Source: Strobilurus pachycystidiatus
Taxonomy: Eukaryota > Basidiomycota > Agaricomycetes > Agaricales > Physalacriaceae
DNA length: 64,000 bases
NCBI GenBank assembly: GCA_019915135.1
Contig: JAHLMK010000010.1
Span: 1,178,001 to 1,242,000, forward strand
Reading direction: 5' to 3'
Both the position numbers and the translations under genes were made by a program. Below the pieces are notes generated by a model. That model made no database searches. It was given only the letters and a program-made list of their open reading frames with translations, and had not been told where the DNA came from. Positions 45,371-57,607 of the stretch are shown here, piece after piece. Position 1 is the stretch's first letter. Each line of letters begins with the position of its first letter.

Positions 45371-46863
45371 ATGTCGAATCCCGGGACAACATACGTTGTC
45401 GTTGACGACAGCGACTCGCAGCGCATACATTACACGGGCCAATGGGTGCGATGGGACTCAGAAGGTTGGGGCGGCGCTGAATACAACAATACCGTGATAT
45501 ATGGTGACGATGGACCAGGTCTAACGTTCGCCTTCAACGGTAAGCCCGCCGCGCGAAGGGTTCTCGAAGAGACTGAGTGATCTTCTGTCGCTAGGAACTG
45601 CCGTTGAGGTCATTGGTAGTCGGATCTTCGACTCAAATACCTCGTTGGCTCCTCCCACTTGGGCATGTCTCGTAGATGGAGCAAACAGTGACACTGGATT
45701 GGCCTGGACGTCGAGGGAGCCCAGCGCGCAGACTGTCCAATCACGGCTTTGTTTCATTAGTGGCCTCACTGCTGGCGAGCATCAGCTGCAGATAGACGCT
45801 GTTACAGCCTCACCCACCGTCTACCAAAATACATTCAGCATCGACTATATCATCTACACGCCATTCGCGGGTGCAGTCTTCGGGGATACCAATCAAGTCA
45901 TATTCTGGAATAATTCCGCTGTCCAGTATGGCGCGCATTGGAGCTATTTCTCCTCAGACGTGGAGGACGGACATGCTGGCGCCAACGCTGGAGGCGCGAG
46001 TCTCTTCGTCAAATTCTTTGGTGAAGTATTTTGCAAAAGCTTGCGCAAAGTACTGAGGTATTTTGCTAGGTTCGGCGATTCGAGCTATTGGAAATGTTGC
46101 CAACATGGACGGCTCGAGGACGGGGGCTTACACCGTCGATGGAGGATCTCCACAGAGTTTTCATGGCGATGGGGGCTCAAGTTACAATTGGAACCAATCG
46201 CTATCGTCCGTCACATTCTTCTCTCTGATGGGCCTAGAGGACAAGGAGCATATACTCTCGATGACCTGGAACGGGATAGGAGGCGACTTCCAGCTTGAAA
46301 AATTTGTGGTCCAATCCAACTCCTTAGCAACGAGGTTGCGAAGCGAGACATCTAGTAGTGCCACCATTAGCAGTACTGGAACGTCGTCAGCCAGTGCATC
46401 TCCCTCCAGCAAAGTGACGCATACATCTCACTCACACGGAGGAGCAATCGCTGGTGGTACGATAGGCGGCGTGATCGTTATTGGGATCGTTGCCTTCTTG
46501 ATCTGGTTTTGTAAGCGTAGACGTCGCACAGCTCGCTTTGTTGGCACGCCAGCCGATACAAATAGTCCTCCTTCCGACCAGAGGACACCCGGTCCTCTCT
46601 CCTACATCGTTGATGAACCCATTCCCCCCATGACTCAAGCGCCACCTCGGCCCGAGTCTGCATCCACGTCGTTCTCCACTGCTCATCTTATGGCGATGAA
46701 ACAAGATCAGTCTCGTCTCGTATCTCGTGCCAGCCACGCCGAGTCTGGAGATGTCGTTGGCGCGGGCGGCTCCAGAGTCCACGAAGACAACGGGATCCGG
46801 CTGCCTGGTAGTACGGCCGCCAGTGTTGTGGATCATCCACCCGTCTATACTATTGAACCCTAG
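45371..46863 (+). CDS. Single-pass membrane protein, copy 1 of tandem pair
   Basis: Three exons (45371-45539, 45595-46020, 46070-46863) total 1389 nt, giving 462 aa. The N-terminal part carries two beta-rich modules. The first includes YVVVDDSDSQRIHYTGQW and LTFAFNG; the second includes YTVDGGSPQSFHGDGG and GDFQLEKFVVQ. In relatives these resemble galactose-binding-like jelly rolls (inference). A Ser/Thr-rich stalk, likely O-glycosylated, leads to one transmembrane helix near residues 321-345 (GGVIVIGIVAFLIWF). A basic stop-transfer (CKRRRR) and a 120-residue cytoplasmic tail follow. There is no classical N-terminal signal peptide, as is usual for this agaricomycete family. The function is unknown; a surface sensor or adhesin is possible. 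The paralogue follows 0.9 kb downstream. Confidence 0.82.
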
Positions 46864-47746
46864 CTTTTGACGCAGACCAGTAGCATCAATACTCACATTC
46901 TGTTCTGAATCCTTTTGTACTGCTCTATTTCGCTCTTCTGGATACTTTTTATCAATAGGCAAAGAACAGTATCCGAACACTCACTGTACACACGACACTT
47001 CATTGTTTCACTTGAGTCCTACCTTGACACCCTATCCAATCTTGGACTTGCGGTATGATTATTGCTTGGAGGCTATCTGGTGCCAGCACACTGCCCGTTC
47101 GAGTCTGGTCCTGATCAAGCGCGGCTGTAAATGATCGGGGCGCGGCCCGCCCTTTCCATTGACCATGGGCCATGGCGCAATTTTCAACGGCAAGTCCCGG
47201 AAGTAACTCGACACGAACTTCCATGCACTCAGTAATCACCTCTTGACGTCGGCCGCTTTGTTCAGAGATCTGCTACCGCATGATGCGCATCGTATCTCTC
47301 CCGCTATCTCGGTGTGTCGTCCTCTGTATGCGGCCGTCTGTGGCCATGTTTTAAGCATTGTTCTATAAATTCATCTACCGAGGAGCACATGGATACCCGC
47401 GTGGTACGTATTACGGTTCTGATCAAACATGCGATCTCAAGGAAATCTTAGGTCCAGACGACGGACGAGTTCGAGGATATCGCTGCAACTGTGCCCTACG
47501 GCACGTATCTTCAGAGATTCTCAGAGATCCACTAGGTGAGAAATAGAAAACTCTCCGTTGGCTCTGAACAGCCATATCTGAAACTTGGCCGTGGACCTCA
47601 GTAGGCTGATGTGATTGGAAAGGACCCACAACATTGACGTTTGTGATGCGTTCTCGGCGGCTGCTAACCAGGTCCTTTTACATATATGGGCCGTCTTCAT
47701 ACCCTCTCAACCCTTCGCTCGCTATCACACAGAACTACGATAATCC
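46864..47746. other. Spacer between the tandem membrane-protein copies
   Basis: Contains the 3' UTR of copy 1 and the promoter of copy 2. The copy-1 3' flank (about 46864-46990) has counterparts after copy 2 (about 49306-49480) and beside the pseudogene at 51.5 kb. No gene was seen. Confidence 0.5.
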
Positions 47747-49305
47747 ATGTCAAATTCCGATACGACATACGTCGTCGTTGACAACAGCGACTCACGGCGC
47801 ATCCAATACACGGGCTCCTGGGAGCCAATCAGGTCAGCAACTTACGGTGGCTCGGTATTCAACGATACCGTGAATTATGCTGGCGATGGTGGTTCAAGTT
47901 TAACGTTCGCCTTCAACGGTGAGTCCACCGGGCAATGAGTCTTGGAAGAGACTGAGTGATCTTCCATCCACAGGAACCGCCGTTGAGGTCATTGGTGGTC
48001 GGACGTTCGACTCTAATGCCTCGTTGACCGCTCCTACATGGAAGTGCCTCGTAGATGGAACGAACAGGGACACTGGATTGGCCTGGACTAGCGCGAAGAC
48101 TGCCCAATCACGGCTTTGCTTCATTAATGGCCTCACTGCTGGCGAGCATCAGCTACAACTAGACGTTTTTGCAGCATCAGCCACCACCTTTGAAAATATA
48201 TTCAGCCTCGACTATATCATCTACACGCCATTCGAGGGTGCAGTCTTTGGGGATACTAATCAAGTCATATTATGGAATGATTCTGCTGTCCAGTATGTCA
48301 CGCATTGGGACTATTTTGCCTCAGACTCGGAGGACGGCCATGCTGCTGCTAATGCCGAAGGCGCGAGTCTCTTTCTGAAATTTTATGGTGAAGTGATTCG
48401 CAAAAGTCCTCGCAACTTACTGAGATATTCTGCCAGGTTCATCGATTCAAGCTATTGGAAATGTTGTCAACATCGACGACTCAACGACGGGGGCCTACAC
48501 CGTCGATGGAGGAGCACCAGAGACATTTCATGGCGATGGGGGCTCATCAGTCAACTGGGACAAACCACTGGCGTCCGTCACATTCTTCTCGGTGAATGGC
48601 CTAGAGGACAAGGAGCATAAACTCTCGATGACATGGAACGGTAAAGGAGGCGACTTCCAACTCGAAAAATTTGTGGTCCAATCTTTAGCAATGAAGTCGC
48701 AAACTGAGGCATCTAGTAGTGCCACCACTAGCAGTACTGGAGCGTCGTCGACCAGTGCATCCCCCTCCAGCAAAGTGACGCATACATCTCATTCACCCGT
48801 AGCAGTAATCGCCGGTGGTGTCATAGGCGGGATGATCGCTATCGGGATCATCGCGTTCTTGATCTGGTGTCGTAATCGTGGACGTCGCAGAGCTCGGTTT
48901 GTCGGGACTACCGCCGCTACAGATATCCCTCCATTCGACCAGATGGCACCTCTCTCCTTCATCGTCGATGAACCCATTCCCCTAATCACTCAAACGCGAC
49001 CTCGGCTTGAACCTGCATACACATCGTTCTCCACTGCTCATGAAAGTACCCCATTCCTACGTCCAGACAGTTCGTCGGATATGAGCTCCCTAGCCTCACC
49101 CTCAACTCGCAGCTCGTCTGCCTATCTTATGGCGATGAAACAAGATCAGTCTCGTATCGTCTCTCGTGCCAGCCAGGCCGATTCCGGAGATGTCGTAGGC
49201 ACGGACGGCTCAATACAATTCAGAGTCCACGAAGACAGTGGGATGCGGCTGCCTGGTACGCGCGACCGTGTGGTGGATCTTCCCCCCATCTATCTCGAAT
49301 CATAG
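47747..49305 (+). CDS. Single-pass membrane protein, copy 2 of tandem pair
   Basis: Three exons (47747-47918, 47974-48387, 48437-49305) total 1455 nt, giving 484 aa. The introns sit at exactly the same positions and phases as in copy 1. Matching blocks include YVVVDNSDSRRIQYTGSW, LTFAFNG, GLTAGEHQLQLD, FGDTNQVILWNDSAVQY and YTVDGGAPETFHGDGG. The transmembrane helix is near residues 315-339 (AGGVIGGMIAIGIIAFLIW), followed by CRNRGRRRARF. The tail is longer than in copy 1 because of an extra Ser-rich stretch (DSSSDMSSLASPSTRSSS) before the shared YLMAMKQDQSRIVSRASQ. The copies have diverged appreciably in the ectodomain but both frames are intact, so both are probably expressed. Confidence 0.82.
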
Positions 49306-49782
49306 CTCTCGGCGCAGTTATATAAAGATACCCACTGGCCTCGATATCTATCTATTCTTAATCTAATTGATAGTACTATCTTCATTACAGTCTTGGACAC
49401 TTTTTGAACTTCTCTATTTCCCTCTTGGTTGGATTTTTCTGAGTAGGCAGACTATTTCTTTCTTCTTTTCCCTCGACAATAAGTTCGCAAATGAATCACC
49501 GTGATCGTTGTTGTGGAGGGCACTAAAACAGCACTGAGCAGGCCTGACAACTGCTTGCTCAACCTTGCTGGCTTCCGTAATGAGGATGCTCTGGCCGCGT
49601 TCCTGATCGACCTTCTTTCTCTTGCTTCTTGACCGTCCTGGTTCAGTAACTTCAGTTAGAGTACAGCCAGGCAGAAACTTCAAACGCGTTTCTCTTCAAT
49701 TTCGGCCAGATATCAGCGGTGCACTGCGGACGGCGCAGGGGCGCAGTCGACGACGTCAGAGGCACTGTCGTGGCTGTGTAGC
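49306..49782. other. Intergenic between copy 2 and the anchored chitinase
   Basis: 3' UTR of copy 2 and promoter of the chitinase gene. No supported gene. Confidence 0.4.
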
Positions 49783-51315
49783 ATGGCACCTTCTTATGAA
49801 CGGCTCGCAACAGATGATTCGGACCAGAATCCACCCTCCTCGCCTGTTCCAGCACCCAGTCCAAAGCGTAGAATAATCCTTCTAGTCGGGGCCTTTACAT
49901 TTGTCGCGCTTTTTTTCTTCAAACTCGGTCAGTGGTCTACACCAAGTAACTCCGCCGACACCGCTCCAAAACCGGATTCCGGGTTGAGCACGGGGAACGA
50001 CACAGAACCAGATACCACCATGACCGGAAAATACAGCGTTGGATAGTGCGCGATTTCCTTGACTTTCCTGATCAATTCTGACATTTTTCCTCTAGCTTTG
50101 TTAATTGGTGAGCTTGGCGAGGCCGTCGGGCGATGTGTACTGACTGATTGTAGGGGCATCTATGGCCGAAAGTTCCCTCCCTCCTTGATTCCCGTCCAGG
50201 ATCTCACCCATATCCTATACGCCTTTGCCAACATCGCTCCCAGCACGGGAACCGTGACCTTGTCTGATCTCTGGGCCGACCAGGACATCCATTACCCCGA
50301 CGATTCCTGGAACGACTCTGGCACGAACCTCTATGGCAACTTCAAAGCCATCTACAACCTGAAGAAGGCCAACCGCCACCTCAAGCTCCTCCTCTCCATC
50401 GGCGGATGGACCTACTCCCCCTCATTCCACCCTGTTGTCGTCAACCCCACCCTACGCGCCGAGTTTGTCAGATCGTCTGTGCAGCTCCTCGAGGACTACG
50501 GTCTCGATGGCCTGGACATCGACTACGAGTACCCGCAAGACGACGCCCAGGCGCGCGGGTACGTAGATCTCTTACGCGAGCTTCGCGCGGCCCTCGACCA
50601 GCACGCCGCGCACAAACGCGCCAATTACCGCTTCCTCCTCACCATCGCAGCCCCCTGCGGGCCCGACCATTACAACAAGCTGCACGTACGCGAGATGGAT
50701 CACTCGCTCGACTTCTGGAACCTCATGGCGTACGACTTTTCCGGCTCGTGGGACTCCATCGCGCACCACCAGGCCAACATCTTCGGACCGCCCATCTCCG
50801 CGTCCCAAGCGGTCAATTTCTTCGTCTCGCAGGGCGTGAACCCGGCGAAGCTCATTCTGGGTGTTCCGTTGTACGGGCGCTCCTTCACGAATACGCAGGG
50901 CCCTGGAACACCGTTTAATGGGATCGGGCAAGGTTCTTGGGAGGCGGGGGTGTATGACTACCGCGCGCTGCCGCTTCCCGGGTCGCACGTTATGCGGGAC
51001 GAGCATGTCAAGGCGAGCTGGACGTACGACTATAATACCAAGGAGATGGTGTCGTATGATTCGGAGGAAGTGGGGCGGTGGAAGGGAGAGTGGATTCGGA
51101 AGATGGGTCTTGGCGGGAGTATGTTCTGGGAGTTGTCTGGAGACAAGGGATCGCCGAGGGATGGCATGGAGGGAGGGCCTGGAAAGGAGGCGCAGCCTGG
51201 ACAAAGCCTCGTAAGGGTTGTCAAGGACGCGATGGGCGGGTTGAACTACAGCCAGACCAACTGGCTTCACTACGAGGGAAGCAAGTTTGATAACATGAAG
51301 AACGGCATGGCATAG
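49783..51315 (+). CDS. Membrane-anchored GH18 chitinase (class V type) with a 12-nt micro-exon
   Basis: Three exons (49783-50045, 50096-50107, 50154-51315) total 1437 nt, giving 478 aa. The middle exon has only 12 nt and supplies the FVN part of the beta-1 strand YFVNWGIYGR. Without it the frame is lost. Residues 29-48 (RIILLVGAFTFVALFFFKL) form a type II signal anchor with a short cytoplasmic tail. The stalk is Ser/Thr/Pro-rich and the catalytic domain faces outside. GH18 motifs are LKLLLSIGGWTYSPSF, the catalytic LDGLDIDYEYP, FWNLMAYDFSGSW, LILGVPLYGRSF and GLGGSMFWELSGDKG. The catalytic Glu and the substrate-binding aromatics are present. It probably acts on nascent or cell-wall chitin. 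Confidence 0.94.
50096..50107 (+). other. 12-nt micro-exon of the GH18 gene
   Basis: ctttgttaattg, bounded by ctctag and gtgagc. It joins GGA-TA and G-GGC to restore the conserved chitinase strand and reading frame. Confidence 0.85.
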
Positions 51316-51529
51316 ATAATGAATTCACTCGAACGGACAATGTACTATAGCATTCAAGAAATAATCATACCGCAAATCCGTCATTAGATATAGTGTCAAG
51401 AGTCAAGTGAAACACTGCATTGTCGTGTGTACAGTGAGTGTTCGCAGAGTGTTCCTAAGAGGAAATGAAGAAGTACAGAAGGGGTTCCAAACAGAATGTG
51501 AATATTGATGCCAGTTTAGCTGCGCCGAC

Positions 51530-51860
51530 AGCTAGGGTTCGAAAGTATAGACGGGTAGAAAATCCACAACACTGGTGTCGGGCGTACCAGGCAGACGCAT
51601 CCCGTTGTCTTCGTGGACTCTGGATTGTGCCGAGCGGCCCGCGCCTACGACATCGCCAGAATCGGCGTGGCTTGCATGAAGAACGAGATGAGACTGATCT
51701 TGTTTCATTGCCATAAGATGCGCAGTGGAAAACGACGTGGATGCAGACACGGGCCAAGGTGGCGCTTGAGTGATGTGGAATGATTTCATCGACGATGTAG
51801 GAAAAAGGACCGGATGTCTTCTGGTCGAAAGGAGGGATGTCTGAAGGCGGCCCATATGTT
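51530..51860 (-). pseudogene. Decayed fragment of a third membrane-protein copy (cytoplasmic tail only)
   Basis: On the minus strand the DNA matches the tails of the two copies at 45-49 kb: DIPPFDQ, SYIVDE, TSFSTAHLMAMKQDQSHLV, HADSGDVVGAG, RVHEDNGMRLPG and PPVYT-like ends. The match to SYIVDE is in one frame and that to TSFSTAH in another, so at least one indel breaks the frame near 51760-51780. No transmembrane or ectodomain sequence remains upstream. The homology continues past the stop into the 3' flank (about 51440-51530), where it matches DNA after copy 1. It is an inverted, truncated segmental duplicate. Confidence 0.82.
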
Positions 51861-51865
51861 ATTAT

Positions 51866-52218
51866 TGATACGTGCGAGGATCTCGGTCAGTAGTCGCCAA
51901 GAACCCTTCACCCAACCTTCACCTGATAAGTAGTCCCCATCAACCGTTAGGCGCCACACCCCTGTTGTATGCGGACCTACAGCCAATCACTCCCATCAGC
52001 CAGGTCAGAGCCTGATAGACTGTGCGCTGAGTACATAGACCTGTACATATTGAATCCACTCCAGCTCTCATTTTCGTAGTCGTAAGATATTTTCTTCACG
52101 TTGCGTTCTCAAGTTTACTTGCACAGCAGATAGTAACAACAAGAAGTACTCAGATGATTTTATCACACTTCGATATCCAGTTAAGAGAGTGTGTACAGAC
52201 ACTGACTCAAGTAGCTCT
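51866..52218. other. Intergenic before the 3' end of the MFS gene
   Basis: No supported gene. Confidence 0.4.
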
Positions 52219-54711
52219 TTAATGGGCAAATCGGAAGTCCAGTCGTCTGTTCCCCACATCTGTAGTAGTATTCAAATAGTGTTTTTGTTCCTGTTCGGAG
52301 GTCAGAGCAGTTCCTCGGGGAGTATTACACATACCTCTACTGGCATTCCCTTCCATATCTTGTCGCGCTGCTTGTTACGCCACAGATAATACGCCTTCGT
52401 CGAAGGGTACATGACGATGATGTTGAAGCAGGTGATCGCGATCAGGATACGATTTCCGCGTTTGTCTTTCGCGTACGAGGTTAGCGACAGCCTCGAGGAA
52501 GGAGATTGGGCTCACATTCGGGCGCATCGTCGGCACGATAAATCTGGGCGGCAATCACACTGGAAGCCTGGACCATCCTGCGGATCAGGATCAGCGGGGA
52601 ATGAACCGAGAGAGGGAAACGACTGACATGTTATACAGCGACGCATTGACAGTCCTGCTCGCAACGGCGCCAGAGTTACGCGAACACCACGCGACCTAGA
52701 CGATGTTGTCGGAACCCCGATACGAAGTAGGCGCGGAGAAGCATGTACCTGTATCGGATGGGTGTAAGGGAAAGACAAAAGTCCTGTCGATAAGCCCTGG
52801 AAATCTGGTCAGGTCCAGAAGACACATCTGAGCACTGCGCGTGCTTACAAAGTAGAGCCACTGATTCGGATTCGACGGGAGACAGTATATCGCGACCAAG
52901 AACGGAAGCACCCAGAGATCCTCAGCCATGGCCACAATCGAGCGGTCGTTCACGAGTTCGGAGACAACTGTGATAGCCAACATAGCTAGTGTGTTTCCGA
53001 CCTGGTACGGAATAGAGAGCAAGTTGACTTGGAATGTTCCAAAGCTGATGGGCGTCAGTACTCATTGAGGGAGGTCGTTGCAGGCTTCGAAGCATACCCG
53101 ATGTTTCGGAGAGATAGCGTAAGGTAATTCGTGGGCGGGTTTGTGGGGATGCCGAACATGAGACCGCTTCCAAGCCCATATTAGTCGGATCTGCATCGAG
53201 AGATGTAGGGGGCGTACATGAAGTATAAGGGCCACAGGTCATAATCACAGATTGCGGTCCATATTCTTTTCAAGGTGAGGCCTTCACGGTTGTGCATGTC
53301 ACCCTGTTTCCAGGTCAGTGGCTATTGTTACCAGTCGATATCAAGGGCGTACCTTGGTGGGATCGTCCCGTAGGATTCTAGAGACGGCAATGGTTTCCTC
53401 CCTCTCCGTGAACCAGCCATTGGGTCTGAACCACGTCTTGGTCTGTGTAGGTGACGGTGGCATCCGGAAGAAGGTCGCTATCCCGATCAGAAGTGTAATC
53501 AAGCCTCTGCATCTTTGTTAGTGCTGCTCAGTGGACAACGAGAGAACGCACTCAATAAGGAACAACCATCTGGATGCACGGTGTTAGCCAATGCGACTAA
53601 ACAATGTGCGATCTCCCTACCTCCAGCCTGCCTTCCCGAGTATTCCACGCATGTGAAGCACGCCGTATGCGATGAGATTTGCGATGATAGCGCAGATGTT
53701 CATAGACATCCAGAACACGGTCAATCGGAATGGCAACTCCCTCTTCGTGTAGAAATCTTTCGGGCGAAAGTCAGCTTGGGCCGAATATCCGGGTCTCGGA
53801 AATGTCACGTACACGACATGTACAAGATCAGATCCGGAATGAAGCTATGCTCAATTCGAGCTTTCAGCACACGAAGTACGGAGGGTCGTCCTTTGCTTAC
53901 CCTCCCTGCATGAACCTACGAGGAACAATAAGTATCAGTAACCGCGACTGAAATTGCACGTACCCAAGCAATGCGCGACAGATGAAGAACGACGTTCTTC
54001 CAGTGAGCCAAAATTGACACATCGTCACGATTGACCACAAGACCATTTGAGTTGGGATCCATCGGTCAGGACCAACCTACAAAATGATCAGTCACGGTTG
54101 TGTTTATATCGTCAATGGAGGACAGACCCTCTTCGACACCAACTGAGACGGTAATTCGGCGGCCAGGAACGCAAGACGGAAAATGGATATACCCCAGTTG
54201 TAATCTTTTGAGCCGTGTGAGTGAATGAGTATACTACGACGGAGACTCTTACCGTTAGTGGTTAGGCCTAAATCGGGGAGGAAGCCGTCCGTATTCGCTT
54301 GACTGATGTTGTTCCGGTCCAGGTTCAGGGCTGTGAAGCTGATCGCGGCCCATAGCATGACCTTCCAGTCGATCTTGCGAACAAGAGCCTGGCGCCGTAG
54401 GTTAGCTATGTACATCGGTAGATAGTGTGATGACGTACCTTTTCCTCTCGCCGCGTCCACCGCGCGTCGGGGTCGAAACGATGCAAGTTCTCATACTCCT
54501 TCTTCGGCCAGTAATGCGGTGCGAGCTTGGGATTGTCGAACACAGAACGCTTCGTGGCAATGGAATCGAGACTTGGGTTCACTCCACGTCTCCACAAGCT
54601 GGAGAAGCCTGAGAAGCCTGTAGACTCGTCATCGCTCTCAACAAGCTCGTCTTCCTTTAGAGGGTGCTTCGCAATCGAAGAAGAAGACCGCGAGCGGGGA
54701 ATCGTCGACAT
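52219..54711 (-). CDS. MFS permease of the anion:cation symporter (Dal5/Tna1-like) family
   Basis: Plasma-membrane transporter for small organic anions such as allantoate, nicotinate or other vitamins; the substrate is not predictable here. The start is ATG at 54711 ([12 protein letters not shown]), with a Ser-rich cytoplasmic N terminus of about 95 residues ([20 protein letters not shown]). The first membrane part reads [31 protein letters not shown], quoted here only in part as [14 protein letters not shown], the family signature. Later pieces include [38 protein letters not shown], and the C-terminal [20 protein letters not shown] and [13 protein letters not shown]. The last exon, after an intron with gtatgt...tacag, encodes [10 protein letters not shown] and the stop at 52219-52221. 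About ten introns are present. Topology fits 12 helices. Confidence 0.88.
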
Positions 54712-56369
54712 TATCCGTCCGATAAGCACTGGAACAGGTTGTGTTCCTTTATATTCACAGGATAAGGGCACCTGCATCACATTGTATGCCGTACATTGGC
54801 GAAATGACGGCAGTGAAGGTCTGCCAACACCATCAATGGCGCTCTCGAAGGTAAGGATGGCGCAACTTACCTCCGCAAGTCGACAACTCTATGGCGCATG
54901 ATACCTGTTTCACATGGAGGCTACGTGGGAGAGTCGTAAGGTGCATTTTTATTCGTACGAATCGGAGATTCGAGGCCTGAAAAGTTTGCAGTATTTGCGC
55001 CTTGACCGTACTTACTGCGCTATCGCCCCTGGTGGGTAGCAGGTTCAGACGCACGGTGGGAGAGTTGATTTATTCGCCGGTGTCATACAGGCATCGCAGG
55101 GCGCGTCGGCCGCCTTGAACATGGACGTCGTTGGGAGAATTTCAACGTTGTGTTGATCGGCATATTCGGACCGTGCCACGTGGTAGCATCGCGTCTTTCT
55201 TTTTTCGGCTTGAAGTTTGAACGAAATGTCGATCGCGTTCTCTGTCGAAGTCTGAACTCAATCCACCATGTTCTGTTCCTTGGCTCGATACCGTTGACCC
55301 CTGCTCACCACACTCGCAGACTGATCCGACGCTCTCCAAGTACGCTACCATTCCCCCCTGACTCCGGGGCCCTGAGCCCTCGGCCTTCACAAACTCTTTC
55401 TGCTCTGGCATCGACAGGCTGCCCAAACGCTCCGATATCAAATGAGGCTTGGCCCAAAGGGTACTGTCGTGAATCTCGTCCAGAAGCTCCATAAGAGACC
55501 GGATGTTTTCATCGCCCAATCGAAAAGGAGGAGGTGGGCCGTGGTTGAGAAGCTTTTGGAAGCAGGGAGCTACTATGATCCTGCCTTGGTGGCCGAGGAC
55601 GAAGGCGCAGCCAGCTGCCGAGAAACACCGCCCCGCGGATCCTTACATCTCAGACCGTCACGCTAGCGAGAACATGAGGGCGATCGTGCTGCTGAGGCGG
55701 CTCCCGGTACGAAGGGCTTGCACCAGAGCTTGTCAGGGCTTTCGGGAACGCATTCGTTTTGGCATATGTCTCATGCTCCACTGTGGCGCACGCTCCTCAT
55801 ACTTCTTACAGTGCATGACCGTCGCGGATACTTCGCCTCTATCACCTTCGGCCCCAACTGAAAAGATCGTGGACGCGACGTTCACGCCAGGTGGCGGACT
55901 TTCTATGAGCTGTAAGGGTCTCAGGATGTTCCCTCGCTATGCGACGACCCCGAAGGGTGAATCCACCCGTGAGTTCGAGTCCTTTGTTCTTCTGCTTCAA
56001 TTTGTGGCGGATGTTGTGTTTGGCATAGTGTAAGACGGCACAAAGGTTCGAAGGAAGTCTTGCCCATGGATCCTTAGCATTGCGTCTGAACAAAGAGGTA
56101 TTGTGATTCATCCGCATCTGGGTCAAACCGAGACTATGCGCATCGCGCACGCTAGTCCTGGAAACGCCGATGTTGAACACATCAAAGTATGGCAAGTCTT
56201 GAGTATACTAGACTCCATAGAGAAACAAATAAGATATAGCAATAGTTCTTCCACATTACGGACAGAGGAACTACCTATGATAATTCATACGAAGCTATGC
56301 GTAACCCAATCAGCTGAACCATCTTCTCAGAATGCACATATAACTGCAACTGTTCTGCCTGCATTAAGG
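54712..56369. other. Long stretch without a supported gene
   Basis: About 1.65 kb. Frames at 55142-55519 (minus) and 55442-55666 (plus) overlap each other and lack domains or convincing splice structure. The B-box-like gttcgagtcc near 55975 has no tRNA fold around it. It may be decayed DNA. Confidence 0.4.
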
Positions 56370-57590
56370 TCAGGCCAAACTCCGACGATGTCTGCCTGGT
56401 GGTTCAACTTCTTCGACGCAACTCTCCGAGGGATGCCAAGGCAGCGTCACTTTGCCATGAATGGACCGCATTGTCGTTGTGTGCACGGGGTGTCCGGTCG
56501 AGTCGGACACGTCTCGCTCAGCGTGAGGCATGTCGGCCTCGAGGGCGGGCTCCCGGGTGACGGATCTATATCTACCTGGCCTGCTGCCGTACAAGCACCA
56601 GAGGATCAAGGACACAGCGACGACAGCAACCAAACCACCACCCGCCATCAGAGCAATGCCTGGAGCAGTGGCGAGGAAGAAAGTTTTCACGGAGGTACGT
56701 GGGGCCAATTCTCTGGACGAGCTCAAGCTACTCTGAGTCCGAGTCATTGCGGCATTTGCAGGCATAGAATAATCATCGATCAAGAAATGCTGAATTCCGA
56801 GTCGATTATGCGTCGAGTTTCCGGACCATACCATGACGACTTCGTGATCGCCACCATCCAAGTCATGCAGTTCGAAGAACGTCAATCCGGACAGGATTTT
56901 CATGTCTGCTGGTGCATCTGCGATCGTCTGGTTAAGGCCAAACATCACGGGCGCTGAACCGTCAAGGGCGTATTGTGCTGTCGACGCGCCGTGTCCATAC
57001 TGAATATACCCAAACAGAGCAAAGGAGGTACCTGTACAACAGTGAGACAAAACTCGCGCACAAGAGGCGGGATCGTTTCGCTTACCAGCAAACTTGATGT
57101 TCACCGCAGCTCCTTCTCCATTTGCTGTCGTCCCTTCATCATCACGGATCTCCCAGTCACCGTCATAGCTCGCAATGGAATCGTTCCAGGTGAGCTGCTG
57201 GGTGGTCCGGGTGAGATCCGCCAACGGCAGGGGATTGTATCGGAGAAAATCGAAGGAAAACCCTCCGAGTTGCCTGTCGCTGGCAACAACAGCAACTTCA
57301 AGGTCGTGTTCACCGGCTTCCAGATCGTCAAAGTAGCATAGCCGAGTCTGGAAGGCTTTTATGATTTGCGACTCCAAGGATCCATATTGCCTGTGCGCGC
57401 CATCGATTACACACGTCCAAGTAGTACCGAATGAGTTGTCAGCGACTGCAGGAGTACCCAGAGCTTCGACGCTAGAGCCTGCGCTCTTGTTAGACACCGT
57501 TCGGTTCCGTGAGAGGTACGCACCATTGAAAGAGAATGAGAAACTACTGCCCGGACTCGTCAATGTCCAGATCGCCCGACTTCAGGATTC
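56370..57590 (-). pseudogene. Membrane-protein family member, apparently 5'-truncated
   Basis: A diverged relative of the genes at 45-49 kb. Shared architecture: LTSPGSSFSFSFNG (end of exon 1), a likely 44-nt intron, SSVEALGTP, TTWTCVIDGA, LCYFDDLEAGEHDLEVAV, TQQLTWNDSIASYDGDWE, FALFGYIQYGHG and YALDGSAPVMFG. A transmembrane helix follows (APGIALMAGGGLVAVVAVSL, then ILWCLYG) and a short tail. The expected exon-1 start (about 35 codons with an ATG) is missing: a TGA stands just upstream of the last exon-1 codons, and the CACT/AGTG palindrome-rich repeat begins there. Either the 5' end has been lost or a distant start exon exists. The rest of the frame is intact. Confidence 0.6.
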
Positions 57591-57607
57591 CCGGATGTTT
57601 ACCACCC

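Noticed and set aside
50406..51270. 170-aa plus-strand and 232-aa minus-strand frames
   Set aside because: Shadows of the GC-rich GH18 exon at 50154-51315.
55960..55985. gttcgagtcc, tRNA T-loop-like
   Set aside because: No matching A box or acceptor stem upstream or downstream.
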